Shown here one piece after another: positions 50,466-61,577 of a stretch of DNA of 64,000 nucleotides (positions are counted from its first letter, which is position 1; the number at the start of each line of letters is the position of its first letter). Under the pieces are notes generated by a model, which saw only the letters and a program-made list of their open reading frames with translations, searched no databases and had not been told where the DNA came from. Source of the DNA: Klebsormidium nitens (lineage: Eukaryota; Streptophyta; Klebsormidiophyceae; Klebsormidiales; Klebsormidiaceae); the NCBI GenBank assembly GCA_000708835.1, contig DF237034.1:160722-224721 (forward strand). Reading direction: 5' to 3'. The translations under genes and the position numbers were made by a program.

Positions 50466-53058
50466 ATGGCATTTCAAGTAAGATGCAGCTCTGTCGGTCT
50501 GATATTAGTCCTTCTTGCAGTCTTTTTAACTACAAGCTGCTGGATCGGGGGTCCTTCAGCGCGGGAAGATTTTGCACAGGAGGAGCTAGACTCACATTGG
50601 ATCACCCACAGGATATGTATCCGCCAAGGAGCTGCTGAGATATCTGATGCGGGTGCTTCAGAAGAGTCAGTGACCAAACCTGAGGGTAATCTGCACTTGA
50701 CGGAGACACATGCAACGGATAATCCAACGAATGGAACGGTCTATCGAGATGCTGCAGCTCCCGTCCTTTCTTCGAAAGTCCTTGAGCTCGACGAGAACAA
50801 CAACGAGAACAAAGGCAGCAGGAAACAGGACCTCTGCTCTCACAGGATCCAGAATGGAACTCTCCGCTGGAATGAAAAAGCAGAGGAGATCCTCATGTCT
50901 ATCTTCGAGCGGATGCAGTTTCCCAAGAAATGCGAGGAGGTGAAGGTTCTGGGAGTTGAGATGGACGTATCTGGTGAGCGGAATATATGTCGAAGAAAAT
51001 CCTAAAAAGATGCATGTGCAGGTTCTCCTCACGTTATATTGAAATACTCCCTTCAAACATTAGCTTCTAGATCCGTCAGAAACGGAGTCTTTCAAACACG
51101 ATGAGCTATGCCCCTGCGAATGCAATATTTGCATGTCCTCCTTTTTCTGCTTATTGAGCACAAGCCATAATATGTGAATTGCGATCATCTGCTGACTGAA
51201 TGCAGGGCTCATGTGGAATCTCCAAGCTTGGGAGCGAGCTCTCATTCTTGGCGCGAGATTGAACAGGACACTAGTTCCTATTGCAGCCAGCAGTGAAGTT
51301 CCTCATTACCTTCGAGCATCTTGGTGAGTACAATGGACAGACCGTAGGATCGCGAAACCTTGACAGTAATCTTGCGTGATTGCGCCATCTTGTTTTTCTT
51401 TGAACCTCCGTGCAAACTGGTGAAAGTAACGTGTGGTTTGCACCCGACTGCGTGTGTTCGGAATTGGTCGTCGTATGCGTGGCAATTGCTAGCAATTTGT
51501 TCTGTTCAATGCATCTGAAAAGTCAACAAAACAAAAATCCTTGATCAAATGTATACACTGACTACCGCGCTCGCAGACTCGTTCGCTGATCAATGCGCTG
51601 AAGCAATCTCTTCTCCATCTTTGGTAGGGACGGGTGTCCTCCTGAAAGAGCGCACGTGGGATGTTTCTTTGAAACCGGGGCTTGCAGCTTCGATGATATG
51701 CCTGCAATGATGGCTGCACTTGACGCCGCTCCACGAGTCCAGCTGAACATGTCAGACGAAGCTGGAAAAGGAACTTTCAATATGCTGGAACGTTCAGAAG
51801 CTATGCTCGTGAAGATGGAGAGCTTCAGACATCACTCAAATTGGTGGAGGTAAAATACCTGGTCGCGCGATCCCCTTGATGCATGTTGTCAAATTCGTCA
51901 GATTTCGAAGATGTTGAAAGTCAACGATGTCGTGATGCGACAGCTTGATGTACAATTTGCGGTACATTGAATCAGACCCAGCTCTTATTCCAAAGAACTG
52001 GAAGATGTTCCAAAAATGACTGAATGCAGAAAGATGCGAGCGATTTGCCGGGTCACTAATCCGAAGGTCTCAACTCCGCATTGAAGCTTGTACTCTGTTC
52101 TTCACAGGGACATCTACCCTCACGGGCTTTGGGACACCCTTGTGACGGAGGAAGCTGTCTGGCTGGAGGGAGGAGGAGACGTTGAGAACGCATCAAACCA
52201 GGACAGAGTGAACCTCTTGTTCTCCATCACGACCTTGTGGATGTTCCGGCCACTGCCCGAGATCCGGAAGCTCTCAGATGACATCGTCAACTCCTTTTCC
52301 AACTGGACGCCACCGCTTGTCGGCATTCATATCAGGCAAACGGTAGGTCAATCGTGATCACATGGCCACTTCGGTAAAAATACAAGTAATCCAGTCTGCT
52401 TGTAGTCCAAATATCAGTAACTGCTTTCGAGACTAGCGGTGTCAACGAGGCTCTTGAGAGGCTTGAACGGCTTAAAAGGTAAAGGCACGGATTCAGACAC
52501 CATCGTTGAAGCCAGAGGTCGGTGCATTCAGCGTGCTCTTACGTAAGAACGAGCCATTTCCATTCCTCCGTCCAGGACAAGAAGATGGAAGATCCGTACT
52601 GGATGGTCCACGGAAGGTACAGGAATCTGACGGACTACGGGCACGCCGTGGCAACAGTTGAAAGAAAGTGCAATGCAAGTTTCAACAGCGTCTTCCTCAT
52701 GAGCGATTCTCAGACCGTGGTGGAGATGGCTCTCGCCCATCCGGAGTCCATTGGTCTCTCCCCGTTGGTCAAGATCCTGTACGACAAGAGCGTCAACCGG
52801 TCCGCGCTTGCTCGAGGCCACGTGCACGTCCCAGTCGAGATCAAGAAGGAGGTGCAAGATCACTTCGTGGCTGCTGCTTACGCGCTCATGCGGTCTGCGG
52901 ACCACGTTGTCTGCACCCTCTCGTCGAATGTAGCAAGGTTGTTCTTCCAGTACGCCACGGCAAAGGGTCGAGCGGCTCAAGTGAGCGCTGCGGGGCCTTT
53001 TGCAACCTCCCTGGATTATCCCGACTGGGCAAGTGAAGAGCAGGCCTGGTTCCCATGA
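50466..53058 (+). CDS. FUT8-like (GT23) glycosyltransferase, type II membrane protein
   Basis: Probable Golgi fucosyltransferase related to alpha-1,6-fucosyltransferase, which uses GDP-fucose. Exons: 50466-50973, 51206-51323, 51628-51849, 52108-52342, 52576-53058; phases fit and give 521 residues. The ATG at 50466 opens a short cytosolic tail and a signal anchor (VGLILVLLAVFLTTSCW, about 10-27), then a Ser/Glu/Asn-rich stem to about 130. The catalytic part shows GLMWNLQAWERALILGARLN, a Cys-containing block GCFFETGACSFDD, FSITTLWMFRPLPEI, the donor-binding motif VGIHIRQTDK (about 354-363; animal FUT8 has HVRRTDK, so the second Arg is Gln here), LMSDSQTVVEMA, and DHVVCTLSSNVARLFF (about 471), equal to the LVCTFSSQVCR region of FUT8. 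There is no SH3 domain after it. The linkage made cannot be inferred. Confidence 0.8.
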
Positions 53059-54310
53059 AGTTGATTGTCGATAGGAACTTGTAGACCTACTCGCTACAAT
53101 ATCATACCGATTTGAAGGTGCCAAACTGTTGGTTATGTTCAGAGCCGTTGATAAGGCGACAACAATTAATGATGACTTGAATTGCGGCTCAGGCTGCAAG
53201 TCGCACAGTACTACAGTAGACATACTAGGAGAGCTAAGAGTCGAGTTGGTCGTCTGTTTCAATGACTCAGTGCCAGATCCGGCCCCATGTGCCAGTACAG
53301 CTTCCATGCACGCCGCCCACTATGTCATGGCATATGTTGGCTTGAATTTTTACTTGTTTAATGCATGACCGGCTAAAGATAGGCCTTCATATGGTGGCTT
53401 GTGAAGAGGCCTTCTGTTGTGGCAGAATTCGCACGGATGGCTTTCTTTCCGTAATACATGTGCTAATGACTTCATTTTGATTAGACTTTTATGCCAGGTC
53501 TGCATCCACGTCGAAGCGCGGCCGCGGGCTAGCTGCGCATCGATCTGCGCCATGAGACACATGATGTGTGCATATCCGTTATTTTTAGTCACTAACTTTG
53601 TGAGTCCATACATATGCCGGATGTTTCGATCAGCAATTCTTCCAGTGTCGCCCTTCAATACATTCAATGACATGGTGCACGCAGCCAGGTCGATCAGCCT
53701 TACGTACAATCTTACTGTTCATTGCATGGGATCACTGCATGGACTATAGGTATATCATGCATGCGCGAGGTTATATGGTCATGTATGCCAGCAGATGCGA
53801 TTGCAATGGATCATTGAATCCAGATTGCATATACATCCATGATCACGTACGGCCCGGGCGGGCGGCTGCAGCCGGGTGCCCATGTCAACGGAAGCGAGCT
53901 GCAGCCGGGCAGTCTCATTTAAAATTTGATGAGTCTGATTTAGGCTTAGCTAGCATATCAGAAAGCGAAATGAAGCTTAGCAAACGGTTACAGGTCGATC
54001 AACTTCAGAAATATTTATTCATACATCGACAAGAACATCTTCATTCACATCGAGTATTTCCGACCGGGAAGTCCGACAATTGCAGTCGCAATTGATTGGC
54101 CGGAAGCGTGCAAGGTGCCGCCAACCCGGCAGACTCTGTCATAAACCAAACCACTCAAGAGTTGTGATCGAGAAGCTCAAGAGGACACGCTTCATGTTTG
54201 GAGAGTTGATACTGAGCATCAATCACTTTCCACATCTATATAACAGTGCTCAGGGTGCACAACAATATGGTCCATCGCCTCCGCACGTCTTACAGTCAAC
54301 CTTAGTCTGG
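53059..54310. other. Intergenic, convergent FUT8-like and RRS1 genes
   Basis: AT-rich, GCATGC/GATC-rich sequence. At 53850-53910 the word GCTGCAGCCGGG occurs twice. No gene recognised. Confidence 0.5.
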
Positions 54311-57300
54311 TCATCCACTGTCTGCTTTATTGTACTTGCGTTTCTTAGTTTGCCCGCCCTGCTTCCGGTTCTTCTCTGCCCGCTGCTTCTCTTGAGCTAC
54401 GTTGTACACCCCTACGGCCTGCAACCAGAACCAAGAATGCACATCAGTACAAAACCTCTCGACGTTCGGTTGCGGACTGAGCAACGTAATAGCCAAGACT
54501 GCGGAAAGAACGCAAACGAAGGACGTCGACTGGGGTACTGCAAGACTCACGATGGCTTCAGACACGATCGAGTCGGTAAGGAGCTCACCCTGTCCGTGTC
54601 GAAGATGTCGTCGTTGTGCTTGGCCATGACCTTCCCTAGGACACTCATCGTCTGCCTCCGCTCATTTGCTGTGTCCTCGACCGGGAGGAACTGAGTAAAA
54701 GGAAAACGTATAAGTTAGTCATCAGCAAGGCCGTCGAAGCATTCGTGACCAAGTTCGAAGAGATAATCATTCCTCCCACTTCAATATCTTCAAGCTTGCT
54801 CTCAGTTCTCGCCATCTGTTCACTGGCTGCAGACCGTCCGCTAGTGGTACAAAAAATGAAGAACGATTCGTAAACTGCCTCGTGGTTTGAGCTTCAAGCC
54901 TGGCAATCTTCGCACCCAGAGAAACTCGAAAAGTCGGCCTTCTCTGACCTGGGACTCACATTTGGTGCACATTCTCCTCTAAGTCCAGTGTAAAAGAGCT
55001 CCACAAAGAGGGCAAGGCAAACGGGAGGTTAATATAAGGGACGCTAGAACGGGACTTCCCACCTTCCTCTTTTTGCCCTTGTTTTTTATTGGCTTTTCGC
55101 CCGGCCGTTTCGTATCGAACTTGCCGATAGACGCTGTGGCGACCCCTGCCTGCCCCACCGCCTCCTGGAGGTCGCCCTTGTCAACTTTCCGCCGATCATG
55201 CTTGGAGCCCCCGGATGTGGCCAAGTTCGTTGCAGCGAGCGCTATCGTGCTGCACACAAAAATAGAGCCTTTGATTTCCATCGCAACGAAGCGGATGAGG
55301 ATAGGGCACGAGACAAGTCTCAACGGTTCATCTACCAAGCTTTGCGCAACTTCTAGATCTTGCCTCGGGCTGTAACAATTAGCGGCTTGGACCCCCTGAA
55401 AACCAGAAAGTAGAAGAAAACAGCATTTACGTCTTAGGTTTCCGGCTACAGGTACCCAGTGCTCCCCCTGTCAAGTTGCAAAACGGTTGTGCTCATGAGC
55501 GGGCTAAAGTTCCAAAACGGTTGTGCTCATGAGCTGGCTACAACAATGAGCGGTTTGAAACCCCTCAAGAAGAAGAACCAAAAATACAAAGTAGAAACAA
55601 AGAAGCATTTCCGTCTCAAATCCTCTGTCTGATGTTACTCAAATTACCAGCATTCAAACTCCAAAGGAGATTGTGCTCATTCGAAAAAGTTCGGTGAACT
55701 CTATTGCTGTTGCCCGTCCCCAGATTCGAGCTCGTCCTGGTCCTTCAAGACACACCGTGTCTGCCTTCTCCAAGTTTTCCTTGGTGACCGCTTTAAAGTT
55801 TCCTTCCCCGCAAGACGAACCAGATGCAATACTTTAATCCTATCAAGACCGTCAAGACAGCTAATCTACACTTCTTTCTCTGTTGTCAAGACCTCGAACC
55901 TGCTGACAAGCCCACAGTTTGGCATCTGCAGAGTAGGGGGTGGGCCTCACCTGGGCAGGACAGCGGGGCCCCTAGCCTTGACCGCCTGCTTCAAGTTTTG
56001 CAGCCGGTTCTTCTCCTGCTTCGCAATGCGCTCCTTCTTGTTCGCTGCCAGCTCCTCAAACGGATCACTGCCCACCTCTGCACCAGCGCAACAGCAGTAC
56101 TGACCTCAGGAGAAGTCCCCAGTGGTTCAAGCAAGACAAGCATCCGAAGTAACTCCACTTTCCCCAGGAATGGTTCCTGGAAAATCTATTTGCGCTGGAA
56201 AGTTGCATCAATACGAAAGCTGCGGTGCAAGGTAGGCAGACAACATCGATGACCAAAGCAGGCAAGGTGGAGGAACCAAGCAGAACAAGCAATTCTTGCA
56301 GTGCCCACTAGGTGCAAAGGGCTAAATAATGAACGGATCTTCTTCTGCCACTAAGGGCGAATGGACATTCTGCAACCGTCCAGGCAATTGTACTTCCTTA
56401 TTCCATAGATATTGGTTCTCCCAGGAATCTAACTTTGGAAGGTAAGACTGTCGACTCATACGAGAAGTCAGAACTTTACAACTGAAACACTTTCTAGCCT
56501 TTCATAGACTCCGGAAACAGCTGTACACAGGGCGCAGGGAGCCCTCACCGTCCGAGGCGCGTGCCTCTAGGATGACCTGGTCCGCCTCGTTGTTGGCGCG
56601 CTGGTAGCCGTGCCGCCGCTTGTACTCGCCCGTGGCCTCGTCCAGCACCAGCCGGCTGCGCTTCTTCTTCACAATGCCCTTGGTCTGCGCAAACTTCTCC
56701 CATTTGGTGGGAGGGCGTGGCTTCGGCAACTGCACACAAGAGCAAGGGGCGTGAGCATCGGTCCTGCGTATCTTGTTGCACCAGGCTGCTCCATCCCTTG
56801 CATGACCAAGGCTGCTTCAAGGAAGCAGCTTTGAGATCTTTTCGTGGTTGCACATGGCATGGCCACATCTCAGCCTCAGCACCACCAGAAACCTCTGGAT
56901 GCAAGTTCGAGTGTGCCCGTATGCCCGCCTGCCCATCAAGGACAACTTCCGTGTCCAACAGGAAGCAATCGGCAAGCCGCACCGGCTTTTCTCTAGGCAA
57001 AGGGGTGGTGGGAGGTGGGAGATCGACGAGGCGGCCTGCTTTGTCGGGGCGCGATGGCAGGGAGAACACGGCGTTGGCCAGCGCCTGCAGCACGTCCCGC
57101 CCCACCCGCAGACAAGCAGCGTCTGCATCTTCCCTACATCACAAGTAATTTGAGGATTAGGTCCAGAATACCCCGTCCAGCTCAGAGGCAGTGAATATTT
57201 GGCATATGAGCGCAAAGTGGGGCAGCTGGGCCTCTGCTTGCACCACTCCCTGGATTGCGCCCCAAGCACCTGCTCAAATGACACCTGGTAGCTGTCAAAC

Positions 57301-57855
57301 AAGAGGGCAAGTGTGGTGAGAGACTCATGCCCGTAGGGCATTCAAGTCATCAAAAGGTGGAGCAGATGAGATACAGATACGGGGCAAAACTTTGAGAATG
57401 CTAGGCCCTTCCTTGGTTGCAGCTCTTCCAAAAGCCTGACCTTCGGCTCACAGAAGCGGTTCAAACAGCAACTATCAGCAGACCACAGTGATAGCTGTCA
57501 ACTTGAATCACGAACTGTACCACCTGGTTGTGGGGCAGCCATTACCAGAATGTTCACAAAGGCTTATAATCAGCAGCTTGAAGTCTTGAGCAATATAAAA
57601 GACAATCTGCCCTCGCAACACTACTATCTTAAGCAAAGACCCGGCAGTCTTTAAGTCAAAGTACACTCAACCTCTGCCTGCAAGAAGGTGCGCTTACTCT
57701 GTCCTAAAGTCTTCCACATTGAGCGGCCGTGGGTCAAACGCAGCCAGATTTCCAATGTCTACGTCTAGTGCAGAGGGAAGCACCGCGTCCGATGGCTGTG
57801 AAACTTCCCCGTCCGGCTTTCCATGCCCAGCGTGATCCAGAACAGCAGCCGCCAT
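54311..57855 (-). CDS. RRS1: Ribosome biogenesis regulator RRS1
   Basis: Nucleolar factor that with Rpf2 loads the 5S RNP on the pre-60S particle. Exons in transcript order: 57855-57698, 57133-56983, 56729-56549, 56077-55951, 55249-55063, 54690-54589, 54418-54311; phases fit and give 337 residues. The ATG at 57855 is followed by a short acidic lead and [19 protein letters not shown], then [59 protein letters not shown] and [20 protein letters not shown], the RRS1 signature. A basic helix [20 protein letters not shown] and the [12 protein letters not shown] block come next. The C-terminus is Lys-rich ([13 protein letters not shown]). It lies head-to-head with NDUFA12. The fifth intron upstream side (55250-55950) contains degenerate duplications. 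Confidence 0.93.
55380..55620. repeat. Degenerate duplications in an RRS1 intron
   Basis: CAAAACGGTTGTGCTCATGA occurs at 55479 and 55513 (34-bp period). Outside that pair, 55380-55438 and 55548-55620 are diverged versions of one another (AGCGG-TTG/TTTG...CCCCT...AAGTAGAA...AGCATTT.CGTCT). Confidence 0.7.
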
Positions 57856-58542
57856 TGCTAGGAAGCGCTTTCAAAGCAACACTGAATTCGAATTTCGTGC
57901 AATTGGTGTAGTGACCAAGAAACAGAAAAGTCCGAAAATGGTAATTCCTACCTATGCACGTACAGGCTCGGAACTTTGTCAAATTCTGAACCCTAAATCT
58001 AAAACGGTGCGCCGGCCATTGAAACGGGTCACCAGATGCCTACAGTATCTTGACACCACAAACCACTTAAGAGATTTGACAAGGTAGCCTCAGTACTTTT
58101 GTGGTGTACAATTTTCCTCTTTTGATCTTTGGAGCGTGAGCGATAACGGGATGGACCGGCATTTTCAGACCTGGATGCTGGGCTGGGATAAAAACCCGCG
58201 GTCGTCGGATGACTGGCGAACTCTGCGCTGCACGGTTGCACCCGAAATTCGAACAGATCTCAGCTCTTTCTTGACCAGAGCCTGAGGCTTCCTTGCGACT
58301 CTGTCTTGAGAAGAAACGCTTCTTCGCTTCAATCCTTCATTGAATCATTGCTCCCGGAGAGGTTTGCTACTGGCAGTTGGGGCTAGCTTTTGTAAGACAC
58401 CAGAACATTGTCGTGGACTCGGAGGGCTCCGCCCCCAAAAGTTGGCGCAAATTCTCAAAGTGGTTGCAGTGGGCAATCGGTGACTCTTATTGTGAGTCTA
58501 GGACGCATATCTTTCCCCTGGATCTGCGTTGTACGGCTGCAG
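57856..58542. promoter_or_regulatory. Intergenic between divergent RRS1 and NDUFA12 genes
   Basis: About 0.7 kb between outward start codons, so both promoters should be here. No specific element is called. Confidence 0.4.
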
Positions 58543-59981
58543 ATGGCTGGCGCTTTGAAGGTCCTCCGACATGTGTACGATCGTATCCGCGGCCAAGGCA
58601 TCAAAGAGACTTTTGTTAAGGCCAAGGATCAGGGGTTTATCAACAGCCTGCTGGATGGCAATCTGTTTGAAACCAAAGTTCTGAAGGGCGAGGGCAAGTT
58701 GGTGGGCGAGGACAAGCTAGGGAACAAGGTGAACTTGTTGCTTTGATTGCCGCAAAATATTTTATTGTTCCTAAAACCTTCAGAATAGGGTTGCTGCCAC
58801 CCACTCGCCCGCTACGTTTAGAGAATTCTGTCGATGACTCTGCCAGGTTCCGACGCAGCTGTTTCACCTTGTAATGCAGATTACATGATTGACAGCTTGT
58901 TCTTGGGGGATATCTGACTGGGCATCGCCTTGCCAAGTGCCACAGCACTCGATGTGCAAGCACATCTGATTAGCATTCATTTACGCACTTGGGTCCGTAT
59001 TGCAGCACTTGTTGTGCTTATCCTGTTATACTCCGCAACATCCCTGTCAAGGTGGCTTTGATCAATCAAAGCATCGGGCCAGAATTCTGGATTGATTGCT
59101 GACTGTCTTTTGACGCAACCCCAGCATGCGTTTCTCTGAGCGCTTGCCATACAGCACATTGTTTTGGTTAAATTTGCTGGCTGGATAGCTGCAAAGACGG
59201 TGCGTTGATATTCGTGTCGTTGGTTCTGGCTACACGGCAGTGGCAGGGCAATCTGTAGCAAAATCTGCTCGAGCCCTGTTCGAAATCGGGCCAGCTGAAT
59301 GCGCGCCAACCCTGCCTAGCGTTGCTTGCAGTACTATGAGCGGTTGACCGACACCCAGTTTGGACGGCACCGCTGGGTGGAGTACAAGGACAACACCTCG
59401 TACAATGCATCGACGGTGCCCCCTGAATGGCATGGCTGGTTGCACTACATCACAGACTACACGCCATCAGAGATCCAAGCCTTCACAGTGAGCGGCGTTG
59501 ACCAAACACGGGATGAAGTTTCTTAAGTGACTGACGCACCTTAATCCAGGAGCGTAAGACGACGACGGTCCAGGGGAAGGCTACAGATCGTTCTGTATTA
59601 AAATGCTGGAAGAGCCTCCCAAAATCCCCTGTCTTTGCCCCATCCCATCATCCGAGTTTGCTTCCTTTGTTCAATTGGCCCCCGTCTTGTTGTGCGCAGC
59701 CCTTCTATTCCAAGGAGCACAAAGCCAACCAGACCGGAAAGGGCGCAGAGCACATCTACCACCCTAAGGGCCACTTCCAAGCCAAGGACGACAAGCGGAC
59801 ACGATGGCAGCGGTGCGTAACCCGAGCTCAACTTGTCCTTGACGGCCACACTCCTGCCCTTCATTGGTGAAAATGAAACTTGAGTACTGCTGTTATCGCT
59901 TTTCTTGGCCATCGTGTGAGTATTTCAGGCGCTCATGTTGTGCTTTACCTGTGCAGCGTTGAGCCCTGGAAGCCAACATAG
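58543..59981 (+). CDS. NDUFA12: NADH dehydrogenase (complex I) subunit NDUFA12 / B17.2
   Basis: Accessory subunit of mitochondrial complex I, bound near the N-module on the matrix arm. Exons: 58543-58728, 59332-59487, 59700-59812, 59957-59981; phases fit and give 159 residues, as in plant homologues. The product begins [20 protein letters not shown], with no classical presequence, and carries the family core [20 protein letters not shown] followed by [20 protein letters not shown]. It then has a basic segment ([19 protein letters not shown]) and ends RVEPWKPT, a near-universal NDUFA12 terminus that here comes from a tiny 25-bp last exon. The start ATG is the first in frame; the upstream frame is open but has no ATG. 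Confidence 0.95.
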
Positions 59982-61577
59982 CCGATGTAGTGCTTCCGCT
60001 TACCGTGACGTCACACATTGCCTTGCACAATAAGGTTGACGCACCACCCTGTAAAGCCTGCTTCGGTGCAAAGCCTTCAACATAGAGGTCCAACCCGAAG
60101 ATCCTGCGAAATGAACATCGATTATCGAAATCGCCTCTGTAAGAACCATCACTTCGATTATGTTTAAGACGAGCCTCACTTGCAATTTCCTGCCAGAAGA
60201 AGCCTCCTGCACAGCTTCTTGAACAGCTAAGAGAACGGGATTGCCAGGCTTGTCGGATGTTCTTTACGTGGATCCAAGCAAGCTGTCAATTTGTCAGATC
60301 ATCTTGAATTCTCACTTCTTTTAGCTTGTTGAACTTACATTGAAGCACGCAGGATTGGTCCGTTGGCAGCTTTACTACGCCTTTAATATGCTCCATCTGC
60401 AGTGACACGTCTTGTGAGTTGTGAATTAGAGCTAGTCATGACCCTCGGATTGACAATCGTGTGTTCTGGTTTAAGACCATCTATTGACGAGCAACTTGGC
60501 AAGCTGATCCAGTACAAACACTGGATCACTGGCTGCATGTACGTCGGGCGGCCGGCATGATCGGATATGGTACAGAAACTATACTGCGGCCTTCAATGCT
60601 ATCATGCGGCTGGCAGCATTGAATCTGATTGTTGTGCCTAACTCAGCCGCTGCGCTGTTGAAAATGATGTTTGATATAAGTTCTCTTCTCAAACGCCGTA
60701 ACCACATGGGCAGTGAATGATGGGAATCGATGTTCAAGTTTTGATCATCTATCGTGATCCATGCGATCAACCATCGAATTTGAACGATCCCCCGGAATTC
60801 CTTGATTCAATTGGATTGCCACAAATTGGTGACTTTAGCGCCTAGCTCACCATCCACTTAATTGTCGGAGTGTGCACCACAGCCGCATCGCCCGGAAAAC
60901 CCAGAATATTTTTCATGACAATTCAGTTCACTGCATCCACAACGTACTCCAAGCTGCATCATATACCTATGGCACTGCCGCCAGGCAATCTCAAGCGTGA
61001 ATTACAGCTGTAGTCGGAGTGACGGTACTGCCTATGATGTGCCGCATGATCGTACACTCAATCTACCGACTTCCAAGCCAGATACGCTCATGCACTCCAC
61101 ATTGCGGGGAGCTCTCAGTGTGCTAGCGAGTTGATGTGCCAAGCTGCCAGACCAAGACGCAGATATGCAGCCTATGTTTTGAACGGGCCGCACTGAAATG
61201 ATGCCATGTTGCAACCAATTAACACTGTTAGGTTGTTCAACCAGAACTCTGTACAAGTGAGGGTCCGTCTCTAGATGAAGGAATGGAGGTTGACATCTTT
61301 CGTGCCCAAGGGCACACCCAGGCCATCTCGGTTTATGTTCTCACGCCCTCAGTCGGTGCATTAGGGAACCCGAACTCGTCAACCTGCCCACCGATGTCGG
61401 AGGTCATACACGCTGTCAGAACAGGGCTCATAATGTCAGAAGACTTTCGCCAAATCCTTCGACGAGAACAAAGCATTCTGGAAAGACGCCGATTTTGGGG
61501 AAGTCAGAGTCCAAATACCGTCTTTGTCACAACAAAGCGCTGCTGCCGTGCAAGACCAGTCTCGCTTGCAATTCCGT
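59982..61577. other. Intergenic, convergent NDUFA12 and VPS60 genes
   Basis: AT-rich spacer with both 3' UTRs. It has a 9-bp inverted repeat TGATCCAGT/ACTGGATCA near 60508-60531 and several GCATGC words. No gene or RNA recognised. Confidence 0.5.

Noticed and set aside
52528-53307. 259-codon minus-strand open frame over the FUT8-like gene
   Set aside because: Antisense shadow of a well-supported exon; no domain in its product.
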